Below are positions 47,401 to 59,300 of a stretch of DNA of 64,000 bases, one piece after another (the first letter of the stretch is position 1; each line of letters opens with the position of its first letter). The stretch lies in the NCBI GenBank assembly GCA_026874595.1, contig CM049313.1, forward strand, positions 43,552,659 through 43,616,658, written 5' to 3'. Position numbers and translations under genes: made by a program. The notes beneath the pieces were generated by a model, which had not been told where the DNA came from, made no database searches, and worked only from the letters and a program-made list of their open reading frames with translations. Source of the stretch: Sipunculus nudus (Eukaryota > Annelida > Sipuncula > Golfingiida > Sipunculidae).

Positions 47401-47619
47401 TTGAGATATCATAAGGGGTGTGTGATTTTCACCATATATGGCCACTATCATGGGAAAGGTCATGACCCCAATTTAAATAAACATCATCCCATAACCCATA
47501 CCTATGTATATGCATAATATAAAAGAAATCTGTCCATTAGTTTTTGACTTATAACGCTCACAGTACTTACTGTAAGGTGGCAATTTTGGGGGTATTATAA
47601 ACAGCACGAAAAGAAGTAA

Positions 47620-47780
47620 AGAATAATAGGTGGCGCCACCAGTTTCTGGAACATGACAACCCTATCTATGATCTTCCATCAACTTGATTTTTGGATAAAT
47701 CCATGCAAGATTTCTTGAGATATTAAAGAATTTGTGTGATTTTCCCCAAAATTGGACCTATTCAAGGTCAAGGACACTCT
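47620..47780. repeat. Single GGTGGCGCCACC-family unit
   Basis: AGGTGGCGCCACCAGT followed downstream by TTCTTGAGATATTAAAGAAT matches the 338-bp units of element A in order and spacing, though diverged. Confidence 0.75.
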
Positions 47781-47904
47781 CCTAGTAAAGGTCATGACCT
47801 CATTTTAAATAGGCGTCGTCCTCTTACCCATATCTATACATATACCAAGTTTGGTAAAGTTCCGTGAAATATTTTTTTGGGTATCGCGCCAACAAGATTT
47901 ATAT

Positions 47905-47930
47905 GCGGCGGCGGCGGCGGCGGCGGCGGG
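47905..47930. repeat. (CGG)n microsatellite
   Basis: About eight CGG trinucleotides. Confidence 0.97.
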
Positions 47931-48283
47931 ACCGGTATGAAAACATAGTATCCCCCGACTTTGTCTGGGGATACAATTACGTCATTGGATGCCCTGAGGA
48001 TGCCACGACCATACAGGACATACTCTGTGCTAGTCTAATTGTCATTGCTGTACTAACTTTCAAAGGGTTGCGTAACGCAAACATAAGTGACTAATTTGGT
48101 TAATAACAAATTATGTATCATGCATGTTCATATACTCAGCAGCAGAGTTCTTCGCTTAATTGTTCGAGTCTATACATGCAGAGGTTAACTTTCTCCTCTA
48201 GGGTCGACTGCTTTATGAAAAAGCGAGGAAACGATAATTATTCATTACCTTTAACTTAACCATGCACGTCTCGTCTCTGTATA

Positions 48284-48391
<108 letters not shown>

Positions 48392-49250
48392 AATCGAGCA
48401 AAGGAAAGGATATACACAAGCAAATCTCACATTTTTGTATACTATTAACTCTATATGTCCATTTGATCTGACAGAGACAGACTTCTTCTCCCGATAGTGC
48501 AGTTCTGAACCTGTCAAACAACGACTGAGACCAACAGCTATAATCCAACGAGACAGAGACAAAACAGGAAAACAATAAAATCAGGGAATGGGGTCGTAAC
48601 ATTTCATCCCATTACAAATCGGATGTATACATTGGTGTAAATAAAAAAAAGTTCTAGGACGCCTCGTATAAATATGCAATGATAAACAAAAAGAACAGGC
48701 TGTTCATTCATGATGAAATTCTTACAAAAAATCTTTAAAAAATTCGAATCTTAATTGACCTATCGAGTTGTTTTTGATCCCAGAATCAACCTTCAAAAAC
48801 AGGTCACGTGATGTTAGTAATTTACATACATTTATAAAATATGACACACATCAACTTCATCATCACATCATGCAGTGGTGCTTTTCCATCTTCTTTCGGT
48901 CTATGTATACCATCGAATTTCCTCGCCTTAAATTATCCTCAAAAAATCACTGGCGCTTCTTTTCAGAGCTAATAAATGATGCACACATAATTTATATCCC
49001 CGTCTTTTCTGAGGTTACTGAAAGAAACTGAATCCGATGTTTTCGCGAACGTTTCCTCTGTATCGCTTATGTCTTTGACTTCACATGTTTATAAGAAACT
49101 TTGTTAATGGTCGAAATTTAAACCTTTTTGGGGTCATCTCTCGATTGTCGTCTTGAAGACGGTGCACTGTAAACTAAATGAATTCACATGTAACGAATAC
49201 ACAAAGATCCAGCTTTTAGTTTAAAAAAAATATGCGGCAAAAATATATTC
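48392..49250. other. Intergenic, nothing recognised
   Basis: Unique AT-rich DNA. Short frames such as 48768-49031 show no family signature. Confidence 0.5.
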
Positions 49251-49259
49251 AACGTGTAT

Positions 49260-49770
49260 GATAACTGGCATGCCGGAAGGGCGCGCCGCGGACAGCCTTA
49301 TCTCTGGTCCCAGGACTATAACAGTGCGTGCTGGCAGTTAAAATAGCCCTGTGATGGCCTGGGAGGCTGGTCCCGACTGGTACTCGAACTGACCGATGTG
49401 TCCATCGGCACCCTCTCCAGCACAGCGGGGTGACTACCCTTCTAGAATCACACGATTACTGGGTGTGGCCCAAACATCTGATCATAGGTCTTATCCGTCG
49501 CTCCGGGGGTTGTCAGGGCCCGTCCCGGGGGGTGCCGTGTATATGGGGTAGGGCCAAGTACGGACCGGTACGGACTGTTTCTGGTGGTTCTGATTGGGCT
49601 ATTCTGCTGTGGTCGTAATGTGATCGGTTCATCATAATGTAAAATAAATCGTGAGAGCTGTCATCAGCTCTCTGATGGTGAACCCTCGGGCCCCGTCCCT
49701 CGGTGGCGGGTCCACATAGGTCCTTCTGTGAATTCAAACGTAAACTCTGCAATGTTAAATCATGCACGGA
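49260..49770. other. GC-rich island of unknown nature
   Basis: About 500 bases clearly richer in G+C and CpG than both flanks, with GGGCGCGCCGCGG at 49278, several CGGACCGGTACGGAC-type strings and an AATAAA at 49644. Frames are open on both strands (plus 49430-49618, minus 49513-49767), without recognisable motifs. Possibilities include a retroelement fragment or the 3' end of an unrecognised transcript. Confidence 0.25.
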
Positions 49771-51640
49771 TTTACTTTTACACAGGATCCATGGAACTTT
49801 GACTAAAGGTATGTCGTGGTGATTTAAATGTCTAATTTCTTTATTGTTTATTATTTTAAGTAGTTGAATGATATATTTTTAACTGAGAACTGTAATAATT
49901 TTAGTCTACCTGTCTATGAAATGTCTGTAATTATAAACATTATAAACATTAAAACCATACATGTATATTTATCATTAAACGACCATTCTCCTTTATTATT
50001 TATCAATTAAACGCGATTTAATCTGCATCTGAATTTCATATATATAATGATGACACATTAAATTTTCTCTATACATTCTCTATATGGTTATATGAAAATA
50101 TGCTCCCAGTGCTACGCAACACTAGAACTCATAAAGATATATTATTATTTCATAATTTAAAATCTCTGCCTTCATTTGAAATTTGCGTATCCATATAAAT
50201 TACAGAAAGACGAACAAGTTTCCGATTATAACCTGTGATACAAAACAATTATTAAGCAACATTTGTTTATGAATACATATGCGTATGTAATCAATTACAA
50301 TTATTAACAAACTATATATTAAGTAAGTAAATGGACACGTGCGTGTTGAGCCTGTCAAAACCTATCTCAGTTTATTGCAGTAATTTGTTAATATTAAGTC
50401 AAAACATATCTGGCGCAGCTGGCTTCGACAGCGCCGCCTACTGGAATATTCTTGAAACTCACAAGCAGAGTTTCTGATACAGCAAAACACTTTCTCAACC
50501 ACTTGCTACAGGATCATTAAAATATCACTTATACGACTACACTACATACATGCGACGAAAACAAACAAACAAAATTAAATTTATTTATAAAGGACAATTT
50601 AGACCAGATATTTATGGTAAAGCGCCGAAATGTGCTTGAACTCAAAAAAACGTATATACATATACGTGTGAATATTTTAACCAACAGCATTTAACCGAAA
50701 TGCAATTGCGACGTTTTTCAAAATGCTTAAACGTGTTTAATACTCAGTAAACACACACACACACACGTATATATATATATATATATACTTATCGCCTGCC
50801 AGCTTTCAAGGACTATCAGCTTTGTTAATTGTTGACGTTTGTACAGAGATAATAACCTGTCAATATTGATACAGCAGTGACCGGGTCATGTATAAAGCTA
50901 CCGTAAACTGTTTTATCCTTTACACCTCCTCGTTCTTATCAGTCTCACGTCAGCTAATTTGATAAATACACGTATTAACAGATAAGCAATGACAATGAAG
51001 TGCTCTTCGTGGTCTGTTTGATGTATATGGAGTATATACTTGTTGCTGAAAGCTCAAGGAGCCGGCATCGTATCAAGGATTCAGTTATCCTTTATGGGAT
51101 ATCAATCTTATTATTAATCAAAAGTTTGTTAAACTTGCCAGCTATGTATACAAGACGGAGGTACTTGAGGGGTCAGATTCCGTGATTCAGCCATTTTTAT
51201 TTCGAATTAACCTGAGCATACCTTCAACTAAATGTTCTATGTGATTATACCGGAGGTGTTTGTTTTGTCTACTTTTTTATATCTTAAAAAGAATATTTAT
51301 AATAAACGCCTGCGCAATAGTTAAGGAGGGCAAATATATATTTTCATCCAACTATAGTTCACTCCAACTTTATATCCACACCTTGAAACATGCAGTGATG
51401 CGAGTTTGCAAAGAATCTGAAAACCTAACATAAAAGGAATTATGACAAGAATAATAAGATCAAATTAATAAAGAAGCAAGGTTTACAACAAGAATTCGTC
51501 TTAATTCTTCTTAGTCTTGCAGCTGAATGACAATTAAAGTGTCACAAATGCATTGCAAACCTTTAGATGGTTCAAATTTTCTTTTTATAATCATAACATT
51601 CATTACACAAAAGCATAAATAATAAGTATAGCTGTTACAT
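49771..51640. other. Intergenic AT-rich DNA
   Basis: No gene recognised. Contains a (CA)n-(AT)n tract at 50750-50787. CTGGCGCAGC motifs occur at 50411 and 63822 but without enough context to define a repeat. Confidence 0.5.
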
Positions 51641-51667
51641 ATTTGGTTTTCTTATTTTCTACAAACA

Positions 51668-51685
51668 TATATATATATATATGTT

Positions 51686-51740
<55 letters not shown>
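51668..51740. repeat. Compound (AT)n-(GT)n-(AT)n microsatellite
   Basis: AT tract, TGTGTGTGTG link, longer AT tract. Confidence 0.98.
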
Positions 51741-51743
<3 letters not shown>

Positions 51744-52498
51744 CAAATTGCAAAGGACCTTTTATATACGTATCAGGATAAAATCGAACCCCGAATCCAG
51801 TCTTGGGCAATCGTTGCCCTTAGGTTTGAGTAAGAAACGTGTACCTTTAAATATCGATGAACCCACAAAGAAATACCCGCTGCTGTGGACCTCATCGCTA
51901 CCACGGCATCGGTTATCTTTTACGTTTCGAAGCCTCATAATAGAAATTGGACATCTGAAACGTACACGAAACTGGAAGTACGAGAAACTAAAACCAGACA
52001 ATCGTGATGTTTTACAAGGAGTAACAGTTCATAGGCTTTGATCGATCGGTTGTCGGCTCGACCACTCTTGTAAAATGGAGTGCAAACAAGTGGCGCAGTC
52101 AATCTATCGATCGCATCATCCAGATCAAAGTGTAAAAACAATGATAGACGTCTGGGTATTATGAGTATTATTTGATCGAATTCCCATATCCATGCAGCTA
52201 AACAAACGACATAGATATAGAAGGGTCAAGCGGTATATGTAAATTTTCAAAGCTGTGTGCTATCTCGTGTTAACATGTGTGCATGCATGATATCCATATT
52301 TACATTTTCATTTTATATGCTTGTGTTTATATACATATATGCATGGTACTCTGTTTTTACTTTCATGTTTGACAGAGATTTATACATAATACCAATGAAT
52401 ATATTATCAGTCACAATATACCCATGTATATTGTATGTATACCATTGTCCACTGTGGATTCCATGACAATGTTTGCGAAATCTTATTATACCAATACA
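51741..52498. other. Intergenic segment, no gene supported
   Basis: A unique moderately complex stretch at 51741-52080 is open in more than one frame on both strands but without a family signature; it is followed by AT-rich DNA. Confidence 0.4.
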
Positions 52499-53004
52499 CT
52501 AACAGGGCGGATGTAGGTCAAAAGCCCCCCCGGTGAAACCCCCCCCCCCCGGTATTAAGCCCCCCCCCCCCGGCCAAAAGCCCCCCCGGTGAAAAGCCCC
52601 CCTACCTTAATGATGAAGAGGACAAAAGCCCCCCTCCAATATATTTATATCTATATCTATGAATATATAATTTAAATACAAACAGTGTGTGTTATCTCAT
52701 ATAATTATTTAATTACATTCAAAATTCAAACTTACAATATATCTTATAGTTAACAATAGAAATATCAATCTATACTTTACATAATCACCTGACCCACACT
52801 AGTAAATTTTTATTCAAGACTTAGGGTACTAAAACTGAGACTAATAACAACATAAATGGTCTCAATTATCTGAGGAAACCACTCCCATGGGACAGTTTCA
52901 CAGGACCTGTTACACCTGAATGATTATTGAAGGAGTGGCTTCATTATAAAATTCTAGGACCAAAGTCCCCCTCCAATATAGAAATATCTATATACATCTA
53001 TGTG

Positions 53005-53092
53005 TCTCTCTCTCTCGCTTCTTCTCTCTCTCTCTATATATATATATATATGTCTATATATATATATATTATATTATATTATATATATATAG
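53005..53092. repeat. Compound (CT)n-(AT)n microsatellite
   Basis: CT tract followed by interrupted AT tract, inside the MULE-like element. Confidence 0.95.
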
Positions 53093-53332
53093 ACTATGTA
53101 AATATATGTATAATATGTGTATTATCTCATATAATTCTGTTAAGTATGCATGATTAATATAAAGTAGTCATATAAAATATTTTAAAATATATATTATATT
53201 ATACACAGTATAATGATATATGACTATACAGGATCAATTTCATTAATATCATTGATACAAATAATAAAACTAATTTTAGCTCCCAATTTTTAACTCCCAA
53301 TTCAAGTGAGAAACTATATATATATTTATTGA

Positions 53333-53521
53333 CGAGACAATGCACTTGTGGCTACTACCCTACTTCAGCAAGAGAGGGGCCAGATTCCATGGAAACGTGT
53401 AAAAACAGCAACTAAACAACTTCAAGAGATGCTGCAAAGGATATGCTCAGAACTCCGCGATGGGGAAAGAACTGTCCCTGAAGCTCTTAGAGCTGTTGGA
53501 CACTGCGTAAAGTTTAACTAA
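53333..53521 (+). CDS. Open frame inside MULE-like element, possibly captured exon
   Basis: Sixty-two codons to a TAA, opened by a stop rather than a Met. The sequence includes LLQQERGQIPWKRVKTATK and LQRICSELRDGERTVPEALR. It reads like part of a soluble helical protein and its composition is unlike the AT-rich flanks within the element. I do not recognise a family. No acceptor was defined upstream. It may be a transposase fragment, a captured host exon as in Pack-MULEs, or chance. Confidence 0.3.
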   Translation, partial: RDNALVATTLLQQERGQIPWKRVKTATKQLQEMLQRICSELRDGERTVPEALRAVGHCVKFN

Positions 53522-53557
53522 CTATTATTCATGAGATAATTCATGCCACATGACTTG

Positions 53558-53562
<5 letters not shown>

Positions 53563-53618
<56 letters not shown>
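53563..53618. repeat. (AT)n microsatellite
   Basis: About 28 AT dinucleotides abutting the right TIR of the MULE-like element. Confidence 0.98.
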
Positions 53619-53620
<2 letters not shown>

Positions 53621-53986
53621 GGGGGGGCCTTTTGTCCTCTTTATCATTAAGGTAGGGGGGCTTTTGACTGGGGGGGGGCTTTTGTCCGGGGGGCTTTTGA
53701 CCGGGGGGGGGCTTTTGTCCGGGGGGGCTTTTGTCCGTACCCCTAACAGGGCATGGCGAATATCGGTTTGATCACGTGTTGATCATGTGGCCTTCAGGTC
53801 TGACGTATAGTCCTGCACGTTGAAAAATCTATACAGGTATATATTATAGGACATACATGAGAAAAGACTGAATAATTGTATATATTATTTGTACTCTAAT
53901 TGACGTCCTGCGTCAACAGAATAATTGGAACATATGTGGCTGATCAGTTCATATACACATACTCATAAGATAATACAGACACATAC

Positions 53987-53989
<3 letters not shown>

Positions 53990-54031
<42 letters not shown>
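53990..54031. repeat. (GA)n microsatellite
   Basis: About 21 GA dinucleotides. Confidence 0.98.
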
Positions 54032-54037
<6 letters not shown>

Positions 54038-54632
54038 GGTTGTCGTACAACCATGCAATAACATTTCATCCTAATAACTGAAAGTTACAAACAATGGACA
54101 AATTGGAGAAAAAGCTTCATTATAATAATTGCATTTACATTTTGACTTGTTCCAAGTAAAAAGTTTAAATAAGGAATCAGAGAAAATTTAATAAATGCAT
54201 GCGCGTCCTGTTCCTGTCTGCATGGCGAATCTATAACTGTATGCATGATGGAGTTATGGACTTCCGGTCCAGGTACATCGCCACCATTCTGTATGCCGCC
54301 AGTTGTCGCAAAATTCTCATAAATTATCATATCAACAGCGAACACACTTGTGGCGGCTCTCATATATGATTAACATCGAGTGCATACCATGCATCAGGCT
54401 ATTTGAAAATTAATACATGAGAGAAATTGCCATGTATCTCAACATCGAAACAAAGAACCCATTATATACTCGTACACAAACAAGTATATAATGATTGTGT
54501 AGAAATTTCTATAATATGGACTTCTCGATATACATTTCAAGCATGTGTAATTGTAATTTAATTAGATTTTCGCGTGCGAATACATAGTAAAGTGCTTAAT
54601 GTTAAATACAGACACTCGCATATATAATTACA

Positions 54633-55147
54633 TTAAACAGCAATAAAAGCTCTATCACAGAAGTATTTGTCGTTAAACGGAAGGTTCTTATTGAGAGGAG
54701 CCCCGTGAACGATATAAGAATGTGTGCGCAGATGACCTGAACATTCGCTGGATGACAAGCACCATTTTGATAATTGGTTGTTTCCGTTTGGCTTATCACT
54801 AAACAAACACAGAAAAAGTTCCGTCCCTCCCTCGACGAGCTCGGGACCACTCGGCGTAATCCTCAACAAGGCACCCCTTGATAACAATATTTAATGTGTG
54901 TTAGCTCCTCCGGCTTGAAGTGTCCACCGATCGATCGCTCCGCCAGGTAGAGCAGACAATCACACAAACTGTTTGACCACTTGACTCCTATGTCCCCTCC
55001 GATATCACCTTTCTGGGCCAACTCGGGCTCTTTTAACAAGCCCAATAAGTGTTCACAAACAACTAACAAGGACACGTCAGTATATCCATACAGAACAGCG
55101 GGGGACCCCATGATTACATGGTTTTCATACTTAACACGTGACGTCAT
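54633..55147 (-). CDS. Unassigned coding candidate, two overlapping frames
   Basis: A minus-strand ATG at 55147 opens 94 codons (to 54863), with a TAA just two codons upstream. The peptide contains YGYTDVSLLVVCEHLLGLLK, DIGVKWSNSLCDCLLYLAER and GGHFKPEELTHIKYCYQG, a normal-looking soluble composition with a hydrophobic helix. A second frame shifted by one base continues from 54887 to 54633, with LRITPSGPELVEGGTELFLC. The switch falls at a GGGG run, so either a frameshift error or mutation, or a splice, could link them; I found no clear donor. G+C is higher than in the flanks. I recognise no family. It could be a lineage-specific gene, one exon of a larger gene, a decayed gene or chance. Confidence 0.35.
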
Positions 55148-55148
55148 G
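55130..55148. promoter_or_regulatory. Composite E-box/CRE palindromes at start of candidate ORF
   Basis: CACGTGACGTCAT combines a perfect CACGTG E-box overlapping a perfect TGACGTCA cAMP-response element, directly over the ATG of the 54633-55147 candidate. Such sites usually lie in promoters, so this could mean that transcription starts near here and that the true start codon lies downstream. Confidence 0.4.
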
Positions 55149-55255
55149 TCGTCTTATAATCGCGATGATCAAAGATGTGGTTTCTTTCAAACGGATATAA
55201 ATCCATGCTTGACTGCATTATATATAATCTTATGAGTGCGTCTAAATGTTGCATT

Positions 55256-55256
<1 letters not shown>

Positions 55257-55319
<63 letters not shown>

Positions 55320-55335
55320 TATACACATATATGTT
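55257..55335. repeat. (AT)n microsatellite
   Basis: AT tract with two interruptions near its right end. Confidence 0.98.
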
Positions 55336-55360
55336 AAATAAAAATAAACATTACATCTTG

Positions 55361-55362
<2 letters not shown>

Positions 55363-55404
<42 letters not shown>
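55363..55404. repeat. (GT)n microsatellite
   Basis: About 21 GT dinucleotides. Confidence 0.98.
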
Positions 55405-55406
<2 letters not shown>

Positions 55407-55672
55407 CCCTTTAACGGATGTGGCCCAGGCAGATGGGCCAGGCCAATATGAGGATCCGTTATTTGGCTGCCAATATGTCGATCTATATACGAAATGATGC
55501 CAATTACACACAAATGTTAATAGCACCTTCTCGGGGCAAGCTGCCTTGACTAAGTTAATCGTATCACCCTGGTGTCATTTGTGCAGAACCTCGTCAGGTG
55601 AAATGGTTGAACTCATTTTATTTGATGAAATAAGAATGTCAAGATATTGTGTCAATCTACCCTTTAATTGTT

Positions 55673-55675
<3 letters not shown>

Positions 55676-55744
<69 letters not shown>
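55676..55744. repeat. Compound (AT)n-(GA)n microsatellite
   Basis: AT tract to 55710 followed by GA to 55744, the same order as at 41.9 and 42.7 kb but without module 2. Confidence 0.98.
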
Positions 55745-55748
<4 letters not shown>

Positions 55749-56383
55749 GTCAGAATAGCCATGCATGCTTGTAGAGAAATGGAACATGAATACACAGAAA
55801 AGTAGGTTCCCATGGCAGTGAACCGATACACACTGGTCCATCTGCAGATGGTCTTTGCCTATTAACAAATTTTATATAATTGGGAAAGTAATTAAAGACT
55901 GTTTTTATTAGACAAACAGACAGCTAGTCGTTGTAATTATTCAAATCATCACCGCATGATAGTTAAACAATATGAACTTTCCATTCACACTTCCATAACA
56001 AGCCATGTCCAATGATGTCTGTTTTTATATCACAATCATAAATATATGACCTCATTCAGGCTGTATAAGAACTCAATGTTCATCGCAATAAAAACATAAG
56101 CTGTATAACTTTATATATGGATCACAATAAATGGCTTTGAAAATATTCTAATACGACCAAATTTTTGTATAAGAATGAACGTTTAACTGTTGATGACAAC
56201 ATTTTCTCAACGAAGTTGTGTATGTATCACTGCAAACAGCCGACACAAAAAAATATATACCAGACCTGCATTTTGATCCAGGTCCTTGTCTGTCTTATTC
56301 CCCAATAGGGGGCAGCACATGTCTAGAAGCGGAAACTGCGGGTCAATGTGATGACGATCTGATGTTGTGTGATGGGTAAAAAT

Positions 56384-59300
56384 AACGTACACGTGTATGG
56401 ATCTAAGTGGGCATCATTACCGATAGCTTATAGGAAAATTTAAAATATCCTGACGTACACGTGTATGAATCTTAGTGGGCATCATTACCTGTAGCTAACA
56501 GAAAAAAACATAAAATATCCTGACGCACACGTGCATGAATCTTATAATAGTGGGCATCATTACCTGTAGCTAACAGGGAAACATAAATTATCCTGACGTA
56601 CACGTGTATGAATCTTAGTGGGCATCATTACCTGTAGCTTACTATAAAACATAAAATAACCTGACGTACACGTGTATGAATCTTAATGGGCATCATTACC
56701 TGTAGCTAACAGGAAAACATAAAATATCCTGACGTACACGTGTATGAATCTTATAATTAGTGGGCATCATTACCTGTAGCTAACAGAAAAACATAAAATA
56801 TCCTGACGCACACGTGTATGAATCTTAAAATAGTAGGCATCATTACCTGTAGCTAACAGGGAAACAAAATATCCTGACGTACACGTTTATGAATCCTTGT
56901 GGGCATCATTACCTGTAGCTTACTATAAAACATAAAATAACCTGACGTACACGTATATGAATCTTAGTGAGCATCATTACCTATAGCTAACAGGAAAACA
57001 TAAAATAACCTGACGTACACGTGTATGAATCTTAGTGGGCATTATTACCTGTACCTAATAGGGTATACATAAAATAACCTGACGTACACGTGTATGAATC
57101 TGAGTGGGCATTATTACCTGTAGCTAACAGGGTATACATAAAATAACCTGACGTACACGTGTATGTATCTAAGTGGGCATCATTGCCTGTAGCTAACAGA
57201 AAAACATAAAATAACCTGACGTACACGTTTATGAATCTTAGTGGGCATCATTACCTGTAGCTAACAGGGTATACATAAAATAACCTGACGTACCCGTGTA
57301 TGAATCTTGGTAGGCATCATTACCTGTAGCTAACAGGGAAACATAATATAACCTGACGTACACGTGTATGAATCTTAGTGGACATCATTACCTGTAGCTA
57401 ACAGGGAAACATAAAATATCCTGACGTACACGTGTATGAATCTTAGTGGGCATCATAACCTTTAGCTAACAGGGTATACATAAAATAACCTGACGTACAC
57501 GTGTATGAATCTTAGTGGGCATCATTACCAGTAGCTAACAGGGTATACATAAAATAACCTGACGTACACGTGTATGAATCTTATAATAGTGGGCATCATT
57601 ACCTGTAGCTAACAGGAAAACATAAAATAACCTGACGTACACGTGTATGAATCTTAGTGGGCATCATTACCTGTAGCTAACAGGGTATTCATAAAATAAC
57701 CTGATGTACACGTGTATCAATCTTAGTGGGCATCATTACCTGTAGCTAACAGGGAAACATAAAATAACCTGACGTACATGTGTATGAATCTTAGTGGACA
57801 TCATTACCTGTAGCTAACAGGGAAACATAAAATATCCTGACGTACACGTGTATGAATCTTAGTGGGCATCATTACCTGTAGCTAACAGGGTATACATAAA
57901 TAACCTGACGTACACGTGTATGTATCTTAGTGGGCATCATTGCCTGAAGCTAACAGGGTATACATAAATAACCTGACGTACACGTGTATGAATCTTAGTG
58001 GGCATCATAACCTGTAGCTAACAGGGTATACATAAATAACCTGGCGTACACGTATATATGAATCTTAGTGAGCATCATTACCTGTAGCTAACAGGGTATA
58101 CCTAAATAACCTGACGAGCACGTGTATGAATTTTAGTGGGCATCATTACCTGTAGCTAACAGGGTATACATAAATAACCTGACGTACACGTGTATGAATC
58201 TTAGTGGACATCATTACCTGTAGCTAACAGGGAAACATAAAATATCCTGACGTACACGTGTATGAATCTTAGTTGGCATCATTACCTGTAGCTAACAGGG
58301 TATACATAAATAACCTGACGTACACGTGTATGAATCTTAGTGGGCATCATAACCTGTAGCTAACAGGGTATACATAAATAACCTGGCGTACACGTGTATG
58401 TATCTTAGTGGGCATCATTGCCTGAAGCTAACAGGGTATACATAAATAACCTGACGTACACGTGTATGAATCTTAGTGGGCATCATAACCTGTAGCTAAC
58501 AGGGTATACATAAATAACCTGGCGTACACGTATATATGAATCTTGGTGAGCATCATTACCTGTAGCTAACAGGGTATACCTAAATAACCTGACGAGCACG
58601 TGTATGAATTTTAGTGGGCATCATTACCTGTAGCTAACAGGGTATACATAAATAACCTGACGTACACGTGTATGTATCTTAGTGGGCATCATTGCCTGTA
58701 GCTAACAGAAAAACATAAGATAACCTGACGTTCACGTTTATGAATCTTAGTGGGTATCATTACCAGTAGCTAACAGGGTATACATAAAATAACCTGACGT
58801 ACACGTGTATGAATCTTATAATAGTGGGCATCATTACCTGTAGCTAACAGGGAAACATAAAATATCCTGACGTACACTTGTATGAATCTTTGTGAGCATC
58901 ATTACCTGTAGCTAACAGGAAAACATAAAATAACCTGACGTACACGTGTATGAATCTTAGTGGGCATCATTACCTGTAGCTAACAGGGTATTCATAAAAT
59001 AACCTGATGTACACGTGTATCAATCTTAGTGGGCATCATTACCTGTAGCTAACAGGGAAACATAAAATAACCTGACGTACATGTGTATGAATTTAGTGGG
59101 CATCATTACCTGTAGCTAACAGGGTATACATAAATAACCTGACGTACACATGTATGTATCTTAGTGGGCATCATCGCCTGAAGCTAACAGGGTATACATA
59201 AATAACATGACGTACACGTGTATGAATTTTAGTGGGCATCATTACCTGTAGCTAACAGGGTATACATAAATAACCTGACGTACACGTGTATGTATCTTAG

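Larger units (their letters stand above)
45964..47974. mobile_element. Array-bearing element with inverted GTATCCCCAGAC ends
   Basis: GTATCCCCAGACATAGTA at 45982 is the inverted counterpart of TACTATGTTTTC...GTCTGGGGATAC ending at 47974. Just outside the left copy is a perfect hairpin GGCACCGCAGGTGCC (45964-45978), followed inside by C-runs; at the right is a (CGG)n tract. The tandem array below fills the interior, followed by a single GGTGGCGCCACC unit (47639). No target duplication was identified and the class is unknown. Confidence 0.5.
52499..53752. mobile_element. MULE-like DNA transposon with long TIRs
   Basis: Identical 10-bp CTAACAGGGC flanks lie at 52499-52508 and 53743-53752. Inside them, TIRs of about 125 bp are built of GGACAAAAGCCCCCCC repeats and end with CTACCTTAATGATRAAGAGG and GACAAAAG. 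Long TIRs plus 9-10 bp target duplications are typical of Mutator-like elements. The 1234-bp element contains two microsatellites and one 63-codon open frame (separate entry) but no recognised transposase. The perfect target duplication implies recent insertion. Confidence 0.8.

Noticed and set aside
51780-51810. tRNA B-box-like string (GGTTCGATTTT on the minus strand)
   Set aside because: No A box, acceptor stem or cloverleaf at proper spacing; not a tRNA or a supportable SINE head.
51643-52041. 132-codon plus-strand frame starting in a (AT)n tract
   Set aside because: The first third encodes Tyr-Ile repeats from the microsatellite. The rest overlaps an equally open minus-strand frame and matches no family I know.
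57032-57226. Minus-strand frame with a 23-residue repeat
   Set aside because: It is the translation of three consecutive 69-bp minisatellite units; adjacent 68-bp units break the frame.
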